DNA of 64,000 nucleotides from Variovorax sp. Root318D1. GTDB taxonomy: Bacteria; Pseudomonadota; Gammaproteobacteria; Burkholderiales; Burkholderiaceae_C. The notes under the pieces were generated by a model. That model had not been told where the DNA came from and searched no databases. It saw nothing but the letters and a program-made list of their open reading frames with translations. The DNA is taken from contig NZ_LMCQ01000022.1 in NCBI RefSeq assembly GCF_001424835.1, forward strand, positions 110,604 through 174,603, given 5' to 3'. Made by a program: the position numbers and the translations under genes. This document shows positions 34,937 through 43,184 of the stretch, piece by piece (the first letter of the stretch is position 1; the number at the start of each line of letters is the position of its first letter).

Positions 34937-36955
34937 TCAGCGCTTGGGATTCGGCGCGGGCCAGTTCAGCCGGCGGAACTCGCTGCGCAGAGCTGCCAGC
35001 GATGCGGGCGAAGTCTCTGCATAGCGTTGGGCTTCGAGCTTCAGCAGCCAGTCGCGCACCGCCTGGGCCGCGGGGCCGAAGCGTGCTTCGGCCTGCGCGG
35101 CCATTTGGCGCGGCGGCGCTGTCTCCGGCACCTTCAGACCGGCTTTGGCAAGCCGCGCGCGCGCCTGGGCCAGCAGGCGCAGCCATGGATCATGCTGGCT
35201 GCGTTCCCACATGGCCCACCCCGCGCCGGCCAGGCTCGCACCCACCAGCAGGTAGAGCAGCACGTAGGCCAGATCCTCGAGGCTCGGCGCCTGGAAGCCG
35301 ATGCTCTTGAGCAGGTTGAGCTGGCGGCTCTGGGTATAGTTGAGCACCCACTGGTTCCAGCCGTTGTTCACGGCTTCCCACGCGGCGCGCACGTTCTGTG
35401 CGAGCGTCGGGCTCAATGTGCCGATGGCGCCGGCAAACAGGCCCGGCTGCGGCACGAGCCGCTGGAACTGGCCGACCCGGCCCGGCGCCACCGCGCCCGT
35501 CGGATCGACGCGCATCCAGCCGACGCCTTCCTGCCAGACTTCGGCCCAGGCATGCGCATCGCTCTGACGCAGCACCCAGAAGTTGTCGACGCTATTGAGT
35601 TCGCCGCCCTGGTAGCCGGTGACGATGCGCGCCGGAACGCCCAGCCCGCGCATCAGCACCACGAACGCCGAGGCGATGTGCTCGCAGAAGCCTTCCTTGC
35701 GATCGAACCAGAACTCATCGGCCGTATCGTTGCCGTAGATGCCGGGCTCCAGCGTATAGGTGTAGCCGCCGGTGCGCAGCCGCTGCAGCGCCGCGCGAAC
35801 GAAGGCCTGCGCGTCGGCGTTGGCCAGGGCGGGCTGGGCGCGCATTTCGGCGGCCAGCGCGGCGGTGCGCGGGTTCGTGCCGGGTGGCAGTGCAAGGTAA
35901 GTGCGCAGTGCGGGCGTCCGCCGTGTCGGGCCGCTCTCGAACTGCGTATGGCTTTCGGCGCGGTAGCGCACCAGGTCGGTGATGGGGCGGTTTGCGAGCC
36001 ATTGCAGGTCCGGCGTGCCCAGCACTTCGAAGCCGGGTACTTCGGGCGGGCTTTGCGCCGCATCGAGCGTGAGCAGCCAGGGCCGATGGCTGGGCTCGAG
36101 CGTGATCTCGTAGCGCACCGGCTGGCCGCTGGTGCGCAGGTTGCCCGAAGCGGGCGCGCCGCGCAGCCAACTCGGCAGCGCCGTCCACTCGCGCCCGTCG
36201 AACTGCGCGAGCACCGGGCCGCGGAAATAAAGCTGGCTCTGCGGCGGCACGCGATCGTTCTCGAACTTGATGCGCGCCGCAATGCGGTCGTCCAGCGCCA
36301 GCTCGGCGATGGTGCCCACGCGCATGGTGTTCGAAAGGCCCGTGCGTCCGGCCATGGCGTCCGCGGGCGTGCCCCACAGGGGCGCGAAACGCGGAAACAG
36401 CAGGAACAGCGCCAACATGATGGGGGCGCCCAGCAATGCCATCCAGCTGGCGGTGCGCGCGGCCAGCATCAGCGGCGGCTTGCCCACCGGCATGTGCGCA
36501 TTGACCAGCGCGGTGAGCAGGCCCAGCAGCGCAAGCAGCATGGTGAACGCGGTTATCAGCGACTGCGAATAGAAGAAGTTCGTGAGCATCGCGAAGAAGC
36601 CCAGGAAGAACAGCACGAAGGCGTCCCTGCGTGCGCGCAGCTCCAGCGTCTTCAGGGCCAGCAGGATCACGACCAGCGTGACGCCCGCGTCGCGGCCCAG
36701 CAGCGTGCGGTGCGTGGCGTAGGTGGCGGCCAACGTCAACACAAGCAGGCCAACGCGCGCCCACTTGCCCGGCAGTGGACGGGCTTCGATGGCCAGGGTG
36801 CCGCGGTACACCAGCACCATCGCCGTGATGGCGCTGCACCACCACGGCAGGTTCTCGGCCTGCGGAAGCACGATGAGCGCGATGACGATCAGCAGGAACA
36901 GGGTGTCCCTGGCGTCCCTTGGTAGCGTCGAGATTTCGCGCATGAACTTGTTCAT
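34937..36955 (-). CDS. TgpA-like membrane transglutaminase
   Basis: This 672-residue protein has an N-terminal block of about six membrane helices (about 15-195), a periplasmic transglutaminase domain and one helix near 545-570, followed by a cytoplasmic DUF4129-type tail. The predicted catalytic residues are C424 (RKEGFCEHIA), the His of DAHAWAEVW and the Asp of RVDPTG. This is the TgpA (DUF3488) layout; the Pseudomonas protein is essential for viability there. The AGGAG ribosome site 8 bases before ATG 36955 decides the start. It is the third gene of a MoxR-DUF58-TgpA unit, a common bacterial arrangement. Confidence 0.93.
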   Translation of the reverse strand: MNKFMREISTLPRDARDTLFLLIVIALIVLPQAENLPWWCSAITAMVLVYRGTLAIEARPLPGKWARVGLLVLTLAATYATHRTLLGRDAGVTLVVILLALKTLELRARRDAFVLFFLGFFAMLTNFFYSQSLITAFTMLLALLGLLTALVNAHMPVGKPPLMLAARTASWMALLGAPIMLALFLLFPRFAPLWGTPADAMAGRTGLSNTMRVGTIAELALDDRIAARIKFENDRVPPQSQLYFRGPVLAQFDGREWTALPSWLRGAPASGNLRTSGQPVRYEITLEPSHRPWLLTLDAAQSPPEVPGFEVLGTPDLQWLANRPITDLVRYRAESHTQFESGPTRRTPALRTYLALPPGTNPRTAALAAEMRAQPALANADAQAFVRAALQRLRTGGYTYTLEPGIYGNDTADEFWFDRKEGFCEHIASAFVVLMRGLGVPARIVTGYQGGELNSVDNFWVLRQSDAHAWAEVWQEGVGWMRVDPTGAVAPGRVGQFQRLVPQPGLFAGAIGTLSPTLAQNVRAAWEAVNNGWNQWVLNYTQSRQLNLLKSIGFQAPSLEDLAYVLLYLLVGASLAGAGWAMWERSQHDPWLRLLAQARARLAKAGLKVPETAPPRQMAAQAEARFGPAAQAVRDWLLKLEAQRYAETSPASLAALRSEFRRLNWPAPNPKR

Positions 36956-36986
36956 GCGCGCAGCTCCTGGTGGAAAGGGCAGGTGT

Positions 36987-37958
36987 TCAGCATAGAGCCA
37001 GCGCCTCCAGGCAGGCCCTGCGATGGGCCTCGCCCTGCGATGGCTGCACCACCCGGCCGGCCACGCGGAGGCCGTAATCCACGCCGAGCCGGTCGGCCAT
37101 GAGCACCCAGGCGCAAAGCCTTGAAAGACGTGCTTCGGTATCGGCGACGTTGGCTGCCTGCGCATCGAGCCACAGCTCTTCGCGCTGGCTTTGCTGGGTG
37201 TCGCGGCTCACCAGGTCTTCCGACCCCGTGGCTTGCGCGCGGGCCGCCTTTTTCCAGACCACGAGCTTGAGCGGGTCGCCGCGCCGGTAGGCCCGCAGGC
37301 CGTCGTATTCGCCGGCGGCCTGGGCGCGCAGCGCAGCCGACGTGGCCGCGGGCCCCGACAGGGGCTCGCCGGGCGGGAGCGGCGGCGGATGCACTTCGGG
37401 CGTCGGATAGACCAGCATCTGCGCAGCGGGGCGCCACACGGTCCAGACGCGGAAGGTTCCGAGCGGAAAACGGGTTTCGGCGGTGAGCGCAGGCACCGGA
37501 TGGAGGCCGCGCCTCTCCGGCTGGAACGCGATCTCGACCGTGGCGCTGCCTTGGGCCGGCACGTCGGTCCAGGCCCACTGGCCGCTGCCGCGCACCGCCA
37601 TGCCGATGCCGTAGCGCACGCTGCGCCGCGTGTTGTGCAGCACCACGCGAAACACGGCGGCGGCGCCCGCGTAGTGCGGCTCGGGCGGCGTGAGGTGCAT
37701 GGCCAGGCCACGCAGCGTGGCGTGGCACACATGCATGCCCACGGCCACGCTGCCCGCAAGCAGGAAGGTCAGCAGGTAGCCGAGGTTGAGCTGGTAGTTG
37801 ATCGACGCGATCAAGAGCACCAGCAGCGTGGCGCCCAGCAGCCAGCCGGCGCGCGTGGGCACGATGTAGACGTTGCGCTGCGTGAGTTCCAGCGTGTCCG
37901 AAGGCGGCCGGCGCGACAAAAACCAGCCGTCGATGCGCGAGCGTAACGACGCGATCAT
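36987..37958 (-). CDS. DUF58 membrane protein
   Basis: This 323-residue DUF58 protein has two membrane helices close together near the N terminus (about 38-75, GWLLGATLLVLLIASINYQL). The C-terminal vWA-like segment carries the family motif GEYDGLRAYRRGDPLKLVVWK. It is normally encoded with a MoxR ATPase and a TgpA-like transglutaminase; the set is thought to act in envelope or metal-centre maturation. ATG 37958 is preferred over a TTG three codons upstream. It lies 37 bp after moxR-like and 31 bp before the TgpA-like gene. Confidence 0.92.
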   Translation of the reverse strand: MIASLRSRIDGWFLSRRPPSDTLELTQRNVYIVPTRAGWLLGATLLVLLIASINYQLNLGYLLTFLLAGSVAVGMHVCHATLRGLAMHLTPPEPHYAGAAAVFRVVLHNTRRSVRYGIGMAVRGSGQWAWTDVPAQGSATVEIAFQPERRGLHPVPALTAETRFPLGTFRVWTVWRPAAQMLVYPTPEVHPPPLPPGEPLSGPAATSAALRAQAAGEYDGLRAYRRGDPLKLVVWKKAARAQATGSEDLVSRDTQQSQREELWLDAQAANVADTEARLSRLCAWVLMADRLGVDYGLRVAGRVVQPSQGEAHRRACLEALALC

Positions 37959-37995
37959 CGGTGGCAAAGCGTCTGGTTCACGGGCGGGTTCATCT

Positions 37996-38928
37996 TTATG
38001 GCAGCGGCACGTCCGCGATCATCGCGCGCACCTGCTCCACGGCGCCCCGGCCCGCATCGCCCACCGGGGTGAGGCGGTGCGCGATGGTCTGCGGCAATAT
38101 CGACTGCACGTCGTCGGGCGCGACATAGTTGCGGTTGGCCAGCAGTGCCTGTGCTTTGGCGGCCCGCAATACCGCAATGCCGGCGCGCGGCGATAGGCCC
38201 TGCAGAAACCACCGGCCGGAACGCGTGGCGGCGATCAGGTCCTGCACGTAGTTCAGCAGCGGCTCGGCGGCATGCACCTGCTGCACGCGCTGCTGCAGCG
38301 CCGTCAGTTCGCCCGCGGTCAGCATGGCGGGCAGGGTGGCCAGCATTTCGCGGCGGTCGGCGCCCGCAAGCAGCTCGCGTTCGGCGGCGCGGTCGGGGTA
38401 GCCGAGCGAAATGCGCATGAGGAACCGGTCGAGCTGCGACTCCGGCAGGGCAAAGGTGCCGAGCTGGTCCTGCGGGTTCTGCGTGGCAATCACGAAGAAG
38501 GGCGTGGGCAGCGGCCGCGTTTCGCCCTCGATGGTGACCTGCTTCTCCTCCATCGCCTCGAGCAGCGCGCTTTGCGTCTTGGGGCTGGCGCGGTTGATTT
38601 CGTCCGCCAGCAGCACCTGCGCGAAGATCGGGCCCGGGTGGAACACGAAGGCCTGCTGGCCGCGGTCGTAGATGGCCACGCCTGACAAGTCGCCCGGCAT
38701 CAGGTCGGCCGTGAACTGCACGCGCGAGAACTGAAGGCCGAAGGTGTGCGAGAGCGCATGGGCGAGGGTGGTCTTGCCGACCCCCGGCACATCCTCGATG
38801 AGCAGATGCCCGCCCGCCAGCAGGCATGCCACGCAGTCGCGCACCTGGGACTGCTTGCCTACGATCACCGTGTTAAGCTGACTTAGCAAAGTGGCAAGCT
38901 TCGCAGCGACGTCCATATTTGTATCCAT
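37996..38928 (-). CDS. MoxR-family AAA+ ATPase
   Basis: This 310-residue AAA+ ATPase has Walker A EDVPGVGKTT (45-54), Walker B LLADEINRASP and sensor 1 ATQNPQ. The MoxR lid domain contains GLSPRAGIAVLRAAKA. MoxR proteins act as chaperones with vWA/DUF58 partners, and the gene order here supports that. Two close ATG codons (38928 and 38916) could both start it; neither has a strong ribosome site. It is divergent from the deacetylase gene with a 74 bp gap. Confidence 0.93.
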   Translation of the reverse strand: MDTNMDVAAKLATLLSQLNTVIVGKQSQVRDCVACLLAGGHLLIEDVPGVGKTTLAHALSHTFGLQFSRVQFTADLMPGDLSGVAIYDRGQQAFVFHPGPIFAQVLLADEINRASPKTQSALLEAMEEKQVTIEGETRPLPTPFFVIATQNPQDQLGTFALPESQLDRFLMRISLGYPDRAAERELLAGADRREMLATLPAMLTAGELTALQQRVQQVHAAEPLLNYVQDLIAATRSGRWFLQGLSPRAGIAVLRAAKAQALLANRNYVAPDDVQSILPQTIAHRLTPVGDAGRGAVEQVRAMIADVPLP

Positions 38929-39002
38929 ATGCAAACGATACCGTAAGACCGCCCGGCCCCATGCTGTGTGAGGTCTAGATACGACAGAGACACGGCAAAG
39001 AC

Positions 39003-39956
39003 ATGGGCAAGACCGGGTACTTCACACATCGCGACTGCTGGAAGCACGACATGGGACGGGGCCATCCCGAATGTCCCGAGCGGCTCGATGCCATCGAAGA
39101 CAGGCTGCTGCTCACCGGGGTGGGCGATGCCCTCGAACACCGGGACGTGCCGCTGGCCACACTGTCGCAGATCACGCGGGCGCACAGCGAGGCGCACCTC
39201 GAACACCTCGAAGAGCTTCACCAGCGCCTGGTGGCCGACGAACCGGCCGGCGGCCCTGACCATGCGCAGCTCGACCCCGACACCATCCTGACGCGCTTCA
39301 CGCTGCTGGCCGCGCGCCGTGCCGCCGGCGCCGCCATTGCCGCCACCGATGCGGTTATTGCGGGCGAAATCGAGAACGCGTTCTGCTCGGTCCGCCCGCC
39401 CGGGCACCATGCCTGCCGCGAGCAGGCCATGGGCTTCTGCTTTCTGAACAACGTGGCCATTGCGGCGCGGCATGCGCTCGAAGTGCATGGCCTGGAGCGC
39501 GTGGCCATCGTCGATTTCGACGTGCACCACGGCAACGGCACCGAGAACATCCTTTCTGACGACCCGCGCGTGCTGATGGTTGGCTTTTTCCAGCATCCGT
39601 TCTATCCGTACAGCGGCACCCAGTACCCGGCGTCGAACATGTTGAACCTGCCAATCCCGGCCTACACCCGGGGCATGGACGTGCGCGAGCTGATCGAGGC
39701 CATCTGGATGCCACGGCTCGAGGAGTTTGCGCCGGAGATGATCTTCGTGAGCGCCGGCTTCGATGCCCATCGCGAGGACGACCTGGGTCAACTCGGCCTC
39801 ACCGAGAACGACTTTGCCTGGATCACCGCCCGCATCCAGGACGTTGCCAAGCGCCATGCGCGCGGCCGCATCGTCTCGATGCTCGAGGGAGGCTACAACC
39901 TCGATGCGCTGGCCCGCAGCGTGGAAGCCCATATCCGCGTCCTTGCCGACCTGTAG
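39003..39956 (+). CDS. Class II histone-deacetylase-family amidohydrolase
   Basis: This 317-residue arginase/deacetylase-fold enzyme has all zinc-site and catalytic residues visible: H135-H136 in RPPGHHACR, D173 and H175 in DFDVHHGNGT, D254 in SAGFDAHRED and Y298 in LEGGYNL. Bacterial members deacetylate polyamines or other small acetylated amines, or proteins. The exact substrate cannot be read. Cytoplasmic, with no signal peptide. It is followed after 24 bp by the MscS-type channel gene. Confidence 0.93.
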   Translation: MGKTGYFTHRDCWKHDMGRGHPECPERLDAIEDRLLLTGVGDALEHRDVPLATLSQITRAHSEAHLEHLEELHQRLVADEPAGGPDHAQLDPDTILTRFTLLAARRAAGAAIAATDAVIAGEIENAFCSVRPPGHHACREQAMGFCFLNNVAIAARHALEVHGLERVAIVDFDVHHGNGTENILSDDPRVLMVGFFQHPFYPYSGTQYPASNMLNLPIPAYTRGMDVRELIEAIWMPRLEEFAPEMIFVSAGFDAHREDDLGQLGLTENDFAWITARIQDVAKRHARGRIVSMLEGGYNLDALARSVEAHIRVLADL

Positions 39957-39980
39957 TGCCGCCGGCGCCAGCACGGCGCC

Positions 39981-41276
39981 ATGCTTTCCCAAGAGATGAA
40001 TTTCAACGACTTCACACAACGCCTGGGCCAGGTTGACGCGCGCGGCCTGGGCATCGAACTGGCCGCGCTGGTCGCCTGCTTGGCTCTGGCCTGGGTGGCG
40101 AGCCGCTGGTTCGGGCGCGATCAGCCCAAGGATTCGATCTGGTTCGGCGAGCGCACCTTCGACGGCGTGCTGTTCCCGTTGCTGGCGCTGGTCTTCACCG
40201 AACTCGCCCGGCGCCTGGTGAACGGCTTCCAACCGGTGCTGGTGCTGCGCATCGCGGTGTCGGTTTTCCTGTCGCTCTTGATCATCCGCTTGTTCGCGCG
40301 CGTGATGCGGGCGGTGTTTCCCACCTCCAACCTGGTGCGGCTCCTGGAGCGCACGATCTCGTGGCTGGCCTGGATTGGCGCCATCCTCTGGATCGTCGGG
40401 CTGCTGCCGCCGGTGCTGGCCGAACTCGACAACATCACTCTCTCGTTCGGCAAGACGCGCGTCAGCCTGCAAACCATTTTCCAGGGCGTGCTGTCGGCGG
40501 GCCTGGTGCTGGTGATCGCGTTGTGGATTGCGGCCACCATCGAGAACCGGATCCTGCGCGAGGCCGTCACCGATCTCTCGATGCGCAAGGTCGCCTCGAA
40601 CGCGGTGCGCGCCATGCTGCTGCTGGTCGGCCTGCTGTTCGCGCTGTCGGCGGTGGGGGTCGACCTCACGGCGCTCTCGGTGCTGGGCGGCGCACTTGGT
40701 GTGGGCCTGGGTTTCGGCTTGCAGAAGCTGGCGGCCAACTACGTGAGCGGCTTCGTCATCCTGCTCGAACGCTCCATCCGCATTGGCGACAACGTCAAGG
40801 TCGACACCTTCGAAGGCCGCATCACCGACATCAAGACCCGCTACACGCTCATCCGTGCGGGCAACGGCCGCGAGGCCATTGTGCCGAACGAGTCGCTCAT
40901 CACCAGCCGCGTCGAGAACCTCTCGATGGCGGACCGCAAGTTCAACATCACGACCAGCATTGTGGTGGGCTACGACAGCGACGTGGCGCAGGTCCAGTCC
41001 ATCCTGTGCGGGGCGGCGAAATCGCAGCCGCGCGTCATGACCGACCCAGAGCCGGTGACGTTTCTCGCCAGCTTTGCACCCGACGGACTCGAGTTTGTTC
41101 TCAACTTCTGGGTCGCGGACCCCGACAAGGGCAAGGACAACGTGCGCTCGGCCATCAACATCGCCATTCTCGAAGGCCTGCGCAGCGCGGGCGTGGACAT
41201 TCCGTACCCCCAGCGCGTGCTTCGCGTGGAATCTCTGCCGCCGGGCATTTCCGGTCCGCGCGATGCTGCCGTATAA
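39981..41276 (+). CDS. MscS-family mechanosensitive channel
   Basis: This 431-residue MscS-type protein has about five or six membrane helices. The pore-lining helix is rich in Gly and Ala (ALSVLGGALGVGLGFGLQKLA, about 231-251), followed by NYVSGFVILLERSIRIGDNVKVDTFEGRI, the hallmark of the beta domain. The C-terminal alpha/beta domain is complete. Such channels open under hypo-osmotic shock. Its stop codon overlaps a perfect TATAAT that may serve etfBA. ATG 39996 is an alternative start. Confidence 0.93.
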   Translation: MLSQEMNFNDFTQRLGQVDARGLGIELAALVACLALAWVASRWFGRDQPKDSIWFGERTFDGVLFPLLALVFTELARRLVNGFQPVLVLRIAVSVFLSLLIIRLFARVMRAVFPTSNLVRLLERTISWLAWIGAILWIVGLLPPVLAELDNITLSFGKTRVSLQTIFQGVLSAGLVLVIALWIAATIENRILREAVTDLSMRKVASNAVRAMLLLVGLLFALSAVGVDLTALSVLGGALGVGLGFGLQKLAANYVSGFVILLERSIRIGDNVKVDTFEGRITDIKTRYTLIRAGNGREAIVPNESLITSRVENLSMADRKFNITTSIVVGYDSDVAQVQSILCGAAKSQPRVMTDPEPVTFLASFAPDGLEFVLNFWVADPDKGKDNVRSAINIAILEGLRSAGVDIPYPQRVLRVESLPPGISGPRDAAV

Positions 41277-41304
41277 TCGCGAAAAAGCACGATCGTTCGT
41301 TTTT
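41272..41304 (+). promoter_or_regulatory. Candidate etfBA promoter and palindromic operator
   Basis: A perfect TATAAT (41272-41277) overlaps the stop codon of the channel gene; no good -35 was found. Just after it, 41283-41304 is a near-palindrome centred on ACGATCGT (41289-41296), AAAAGCACGATCGTTCGTTTTT, with AT-rich flanks. TetR-type regulators of fatty-acid and amino-acid breakdown in betaproteobacteria use similar ACGATCGT-centred sites. The location covers the start of transcription, which would suit a repressor. Regulator identity is inference. Confidence 0.5.
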
Positions 41305-41414
41305 GTTGCACCGCGGTACATGCCGATACGAATGCGGAGCCGGCAGAGACCGGACCCTAAAATGACCGGTTGCCCTCGAAGCCCCCTTTCTGCAATCCCA
41401 ATGGAGTCAAGTCA

Positions 41415-42164
41415 ATGAAGGTTCTAGTGCCTGTCAAACGGGTCGTCGATTACAACGTCAAGGTGCGCGTGAAGAGCGACGGCACCGGGGTGGACATTGC
41501 CAACGTCAAGATGAGCATGAACCCGTTCGACGAGATCGCCGTGGAAGAAGCGGTCCGCCTGAAAGAGAAGGGCGTGGTCACCGAAGTCATCGCCGTGTCG
41601 TGCGGCGACGCCAAGTGCCAGGAAACTCTGCGCACCGCCATGGCCATCGGCGCCGACCGCGGCATCCTGGTCGAGACCACCGAAGAGCTGCAACCCCTGG
41701 CCGTGGCCAAGCTGCTCAAGGCGCTGGTCGAGAAGGAACAGCCACAACTGATCATCCTGGGCAAGCAGGCCATCGACGACGACGCCAACCAAACCGGCCA
41801 GATGCTCGCCGCCCTGACCGACCTGCCGCAAGCCACCTTCGCCTCCAAGGTCGAAGTGGCCGACGGCAAAGCCACCGTCACGCGCGAAGTCGACGGCGGC
41901 CTGGAAACCATCCAGCTCAGCCTGCCGGCCGTCATCACCACCGACCTGCGCCTGAACGAGCCGCGCTACGTCACCTTGCCCAACATCATGAAGGCCAAGA
42001 AGAAGACGCTCGACGTCTTCAAGCCCGAAGACCTGGGCGTGGACGTCAAGCCCCGCCTGAAGACCCTCAAGGTCAGCGAGCCGCCCAAGCGCGGCGCCGG
42101 CATCAAGGTGCCCGACGTCGCCACCCTGGTGGACAAGCTCAAGAACGAAGCCAAAGTGATCTGA
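41415..42164 (+). CDS. etfB: Electron transfer flavoprotein beta subunit
   Basis: This 249-residue EtfB starts MKVLVPVKRVVDYNVKVRVK and includes the AMP-binding region (LGKQAIDDDANQTGQMLAAL, about 115-134) and the TDLRLNEPRYVTLPNIMKAKKK segment, which is the ETF beta signature. With EtfA it accepts electrons from acyl-CoA dehydrogenases and passes them to ETF-quinone oxidoreductase. ATGGAG lies just before the ATG. The etfA start is 13 bp after its stop. Confidence 0.97.
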   Translation: MKVLVPVKRVVDYNVKVRVKSDGTGVDIANVKMSMNPFDEIAVEEAVRLKEKGVVTEVIAVSCGDAKCQETLRTAMAIGADRGILVETTEELQPLAVAKLLKALVEKEQPQLIILGKQAIDDDANQTGQMLAALTDLPQATFASKVEVADGKATVTREVDGGLETIQLSLPAVITTDLRLNEPRYVTLPNIMKAKKKTLDVFKPEDLGVDVKPRLKTLKVSEPPKRGAGIKVPDVATLVDKLKNEAKVI

Positions 42165-42177
42165 GGAAGACAACGAC

Positions 42178-43110
42178 ATGACCGCACTAGTTATTGCCGA
42201 ACACGACCACGCGACCGTCAAGCCCGCGACCCTCAACACCGTGACCGCAGCCCTGGCCTGCGGCGGCGACGTGCACGTGCTCGTGGCCGGTGCCAATGCC
42301 GCAGAAGCCGGCAAGGCCGCCGCCCAGATCGTGGGCGTGGCCAAGGTCATCGTGGCCGACAGCCCCAGCCTGGCCGAGAACCTGGCCGAGAACGTCGCCG
42401 CCCAGGTGCTGGCCATTGCCGGCAACTACAGCCACATCCTGTTCCCCTCGACCGCCAACGGCAAGAACGTCGCGCCGCGCGTGGCCGCCAAGCTCGATGT
42501 GGCGCAGATCTCCGACATCACCAAGGTCGAGAGCCCCGACACCTTCGAGCGCCCGATCTACGCCGGCAACGCCATCGCCACCGTGCAGAGCACCGACGCC
42601 ACCAAGGTAATCACCGTGCGCACGACCGGCTTCGACGCCGCGGCCGCCACCGGTGGCAGCGCATCGGTCGAGACCGCCGAAGGCGTGGCCGACAGCGGCA
42701 AGTCGAGCTTCGTGGGCCGCGAGGTCACCAAGAGCGACCGCCCCGAACTCACGGCCGCCAAGATCATCGTCTCGGGTGGCCGTGCCTTGGGCAGCGCCGA
42801 GAAGTTCACCGAAGTGATGACGCCGCTGGCGGACAAGCTGAACGCGGGCCTGGGCGCCAGCCGCGCGGCTGTCGACGCGGGCTACGCGCCCAACGACTGG
42901 CAAGTGGGCCAGACCGGCAAGATCGTCGCGCCGCAGCTGTACATCGCCTGCGGCATCTCGGGGGCCATCCAGCATCTGGCCGGCATGAAGGACTCCAAGG
43001 TGATCGTGGCGATCAACAAGGACGAAGAAGCGCCGATCTTCTCGGTGGCCGACTACGGGCTCGTGGCCGACCTGTTCACGGCGGTGCCGGAACTCGTCAA
43101 GGCGCTCTGA
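42178..43110 (+). CDS. etfA: Electron transfer flavoprotein alpha subunit
   Basis: This 310-residue EtfA has an N-terminal domain (MTALVIAEHDHATVKPATLNT) and a C-terminal FAD-binding domain with LYIACGISGAIQHLAGMKDS and AINKDEEAPIFSVADYGLVAD. It forms the heterodimer with EtfB. The gene is followed by a strong terminator, but the acyl-CoA dehydrogenase that would reduce this ETF starts only 74 bp further on. Confidence 0.97.
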   Translation: MTALVIAEHDHATVKPATLNTVTAALACGGDVHVLVAGANAAEAGKAAAQIVGVAKVIVADSPSLAENLAENVAAQVLAIAGNYSHILFPSTANGKNVAPRVAAKLDVAQISDITKVESPDTFERPIYAGNAIATVQSTDATKVITVRTTGFDAAAATGGSASVETAEGVADSGKSSFVGREVTKSDRPELTAAKIIVSGGRALGSAEKFTEVMTPLADKLNAGLGASRAAVDAGYAPNDWQVGQTGKIVAPQLYIACGISGAIQHLAGMKDSKVIVAINKDEEAPIFSVADYGLVADLFTAVPELVKAL

Positions 43111-43133
43111 TCGCATCGCTGCACTGAGCCAGA

Positions 43134-43157
43134 GGGCATCGTTCGCGATGCCCTTTT
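43134..43157 (+). terminator. Rho-independent terminator after etfA
   Basis: A perfect 8 bp stem, GGGCATCG (43134-43141) with CGATGCCC (43146-43153), carries a very stable TTCG tetraloop and is followed by TTTT. It separates etfBA from the acyl-CoA dehydrogenase gene. Confidence 0.92.
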
Positions 43158-43184
43158 CGTATCCGCTGTATCTGGAGACAAGAG

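Noticed and set aside
38883..41321. Open frame of 812 codons on the minus strand across the deacetylase and MscS genes
   Set aside because: Spans two well-supported plus-strand genes and is rich in Gln/Arg/His; a GC-rich shadow.
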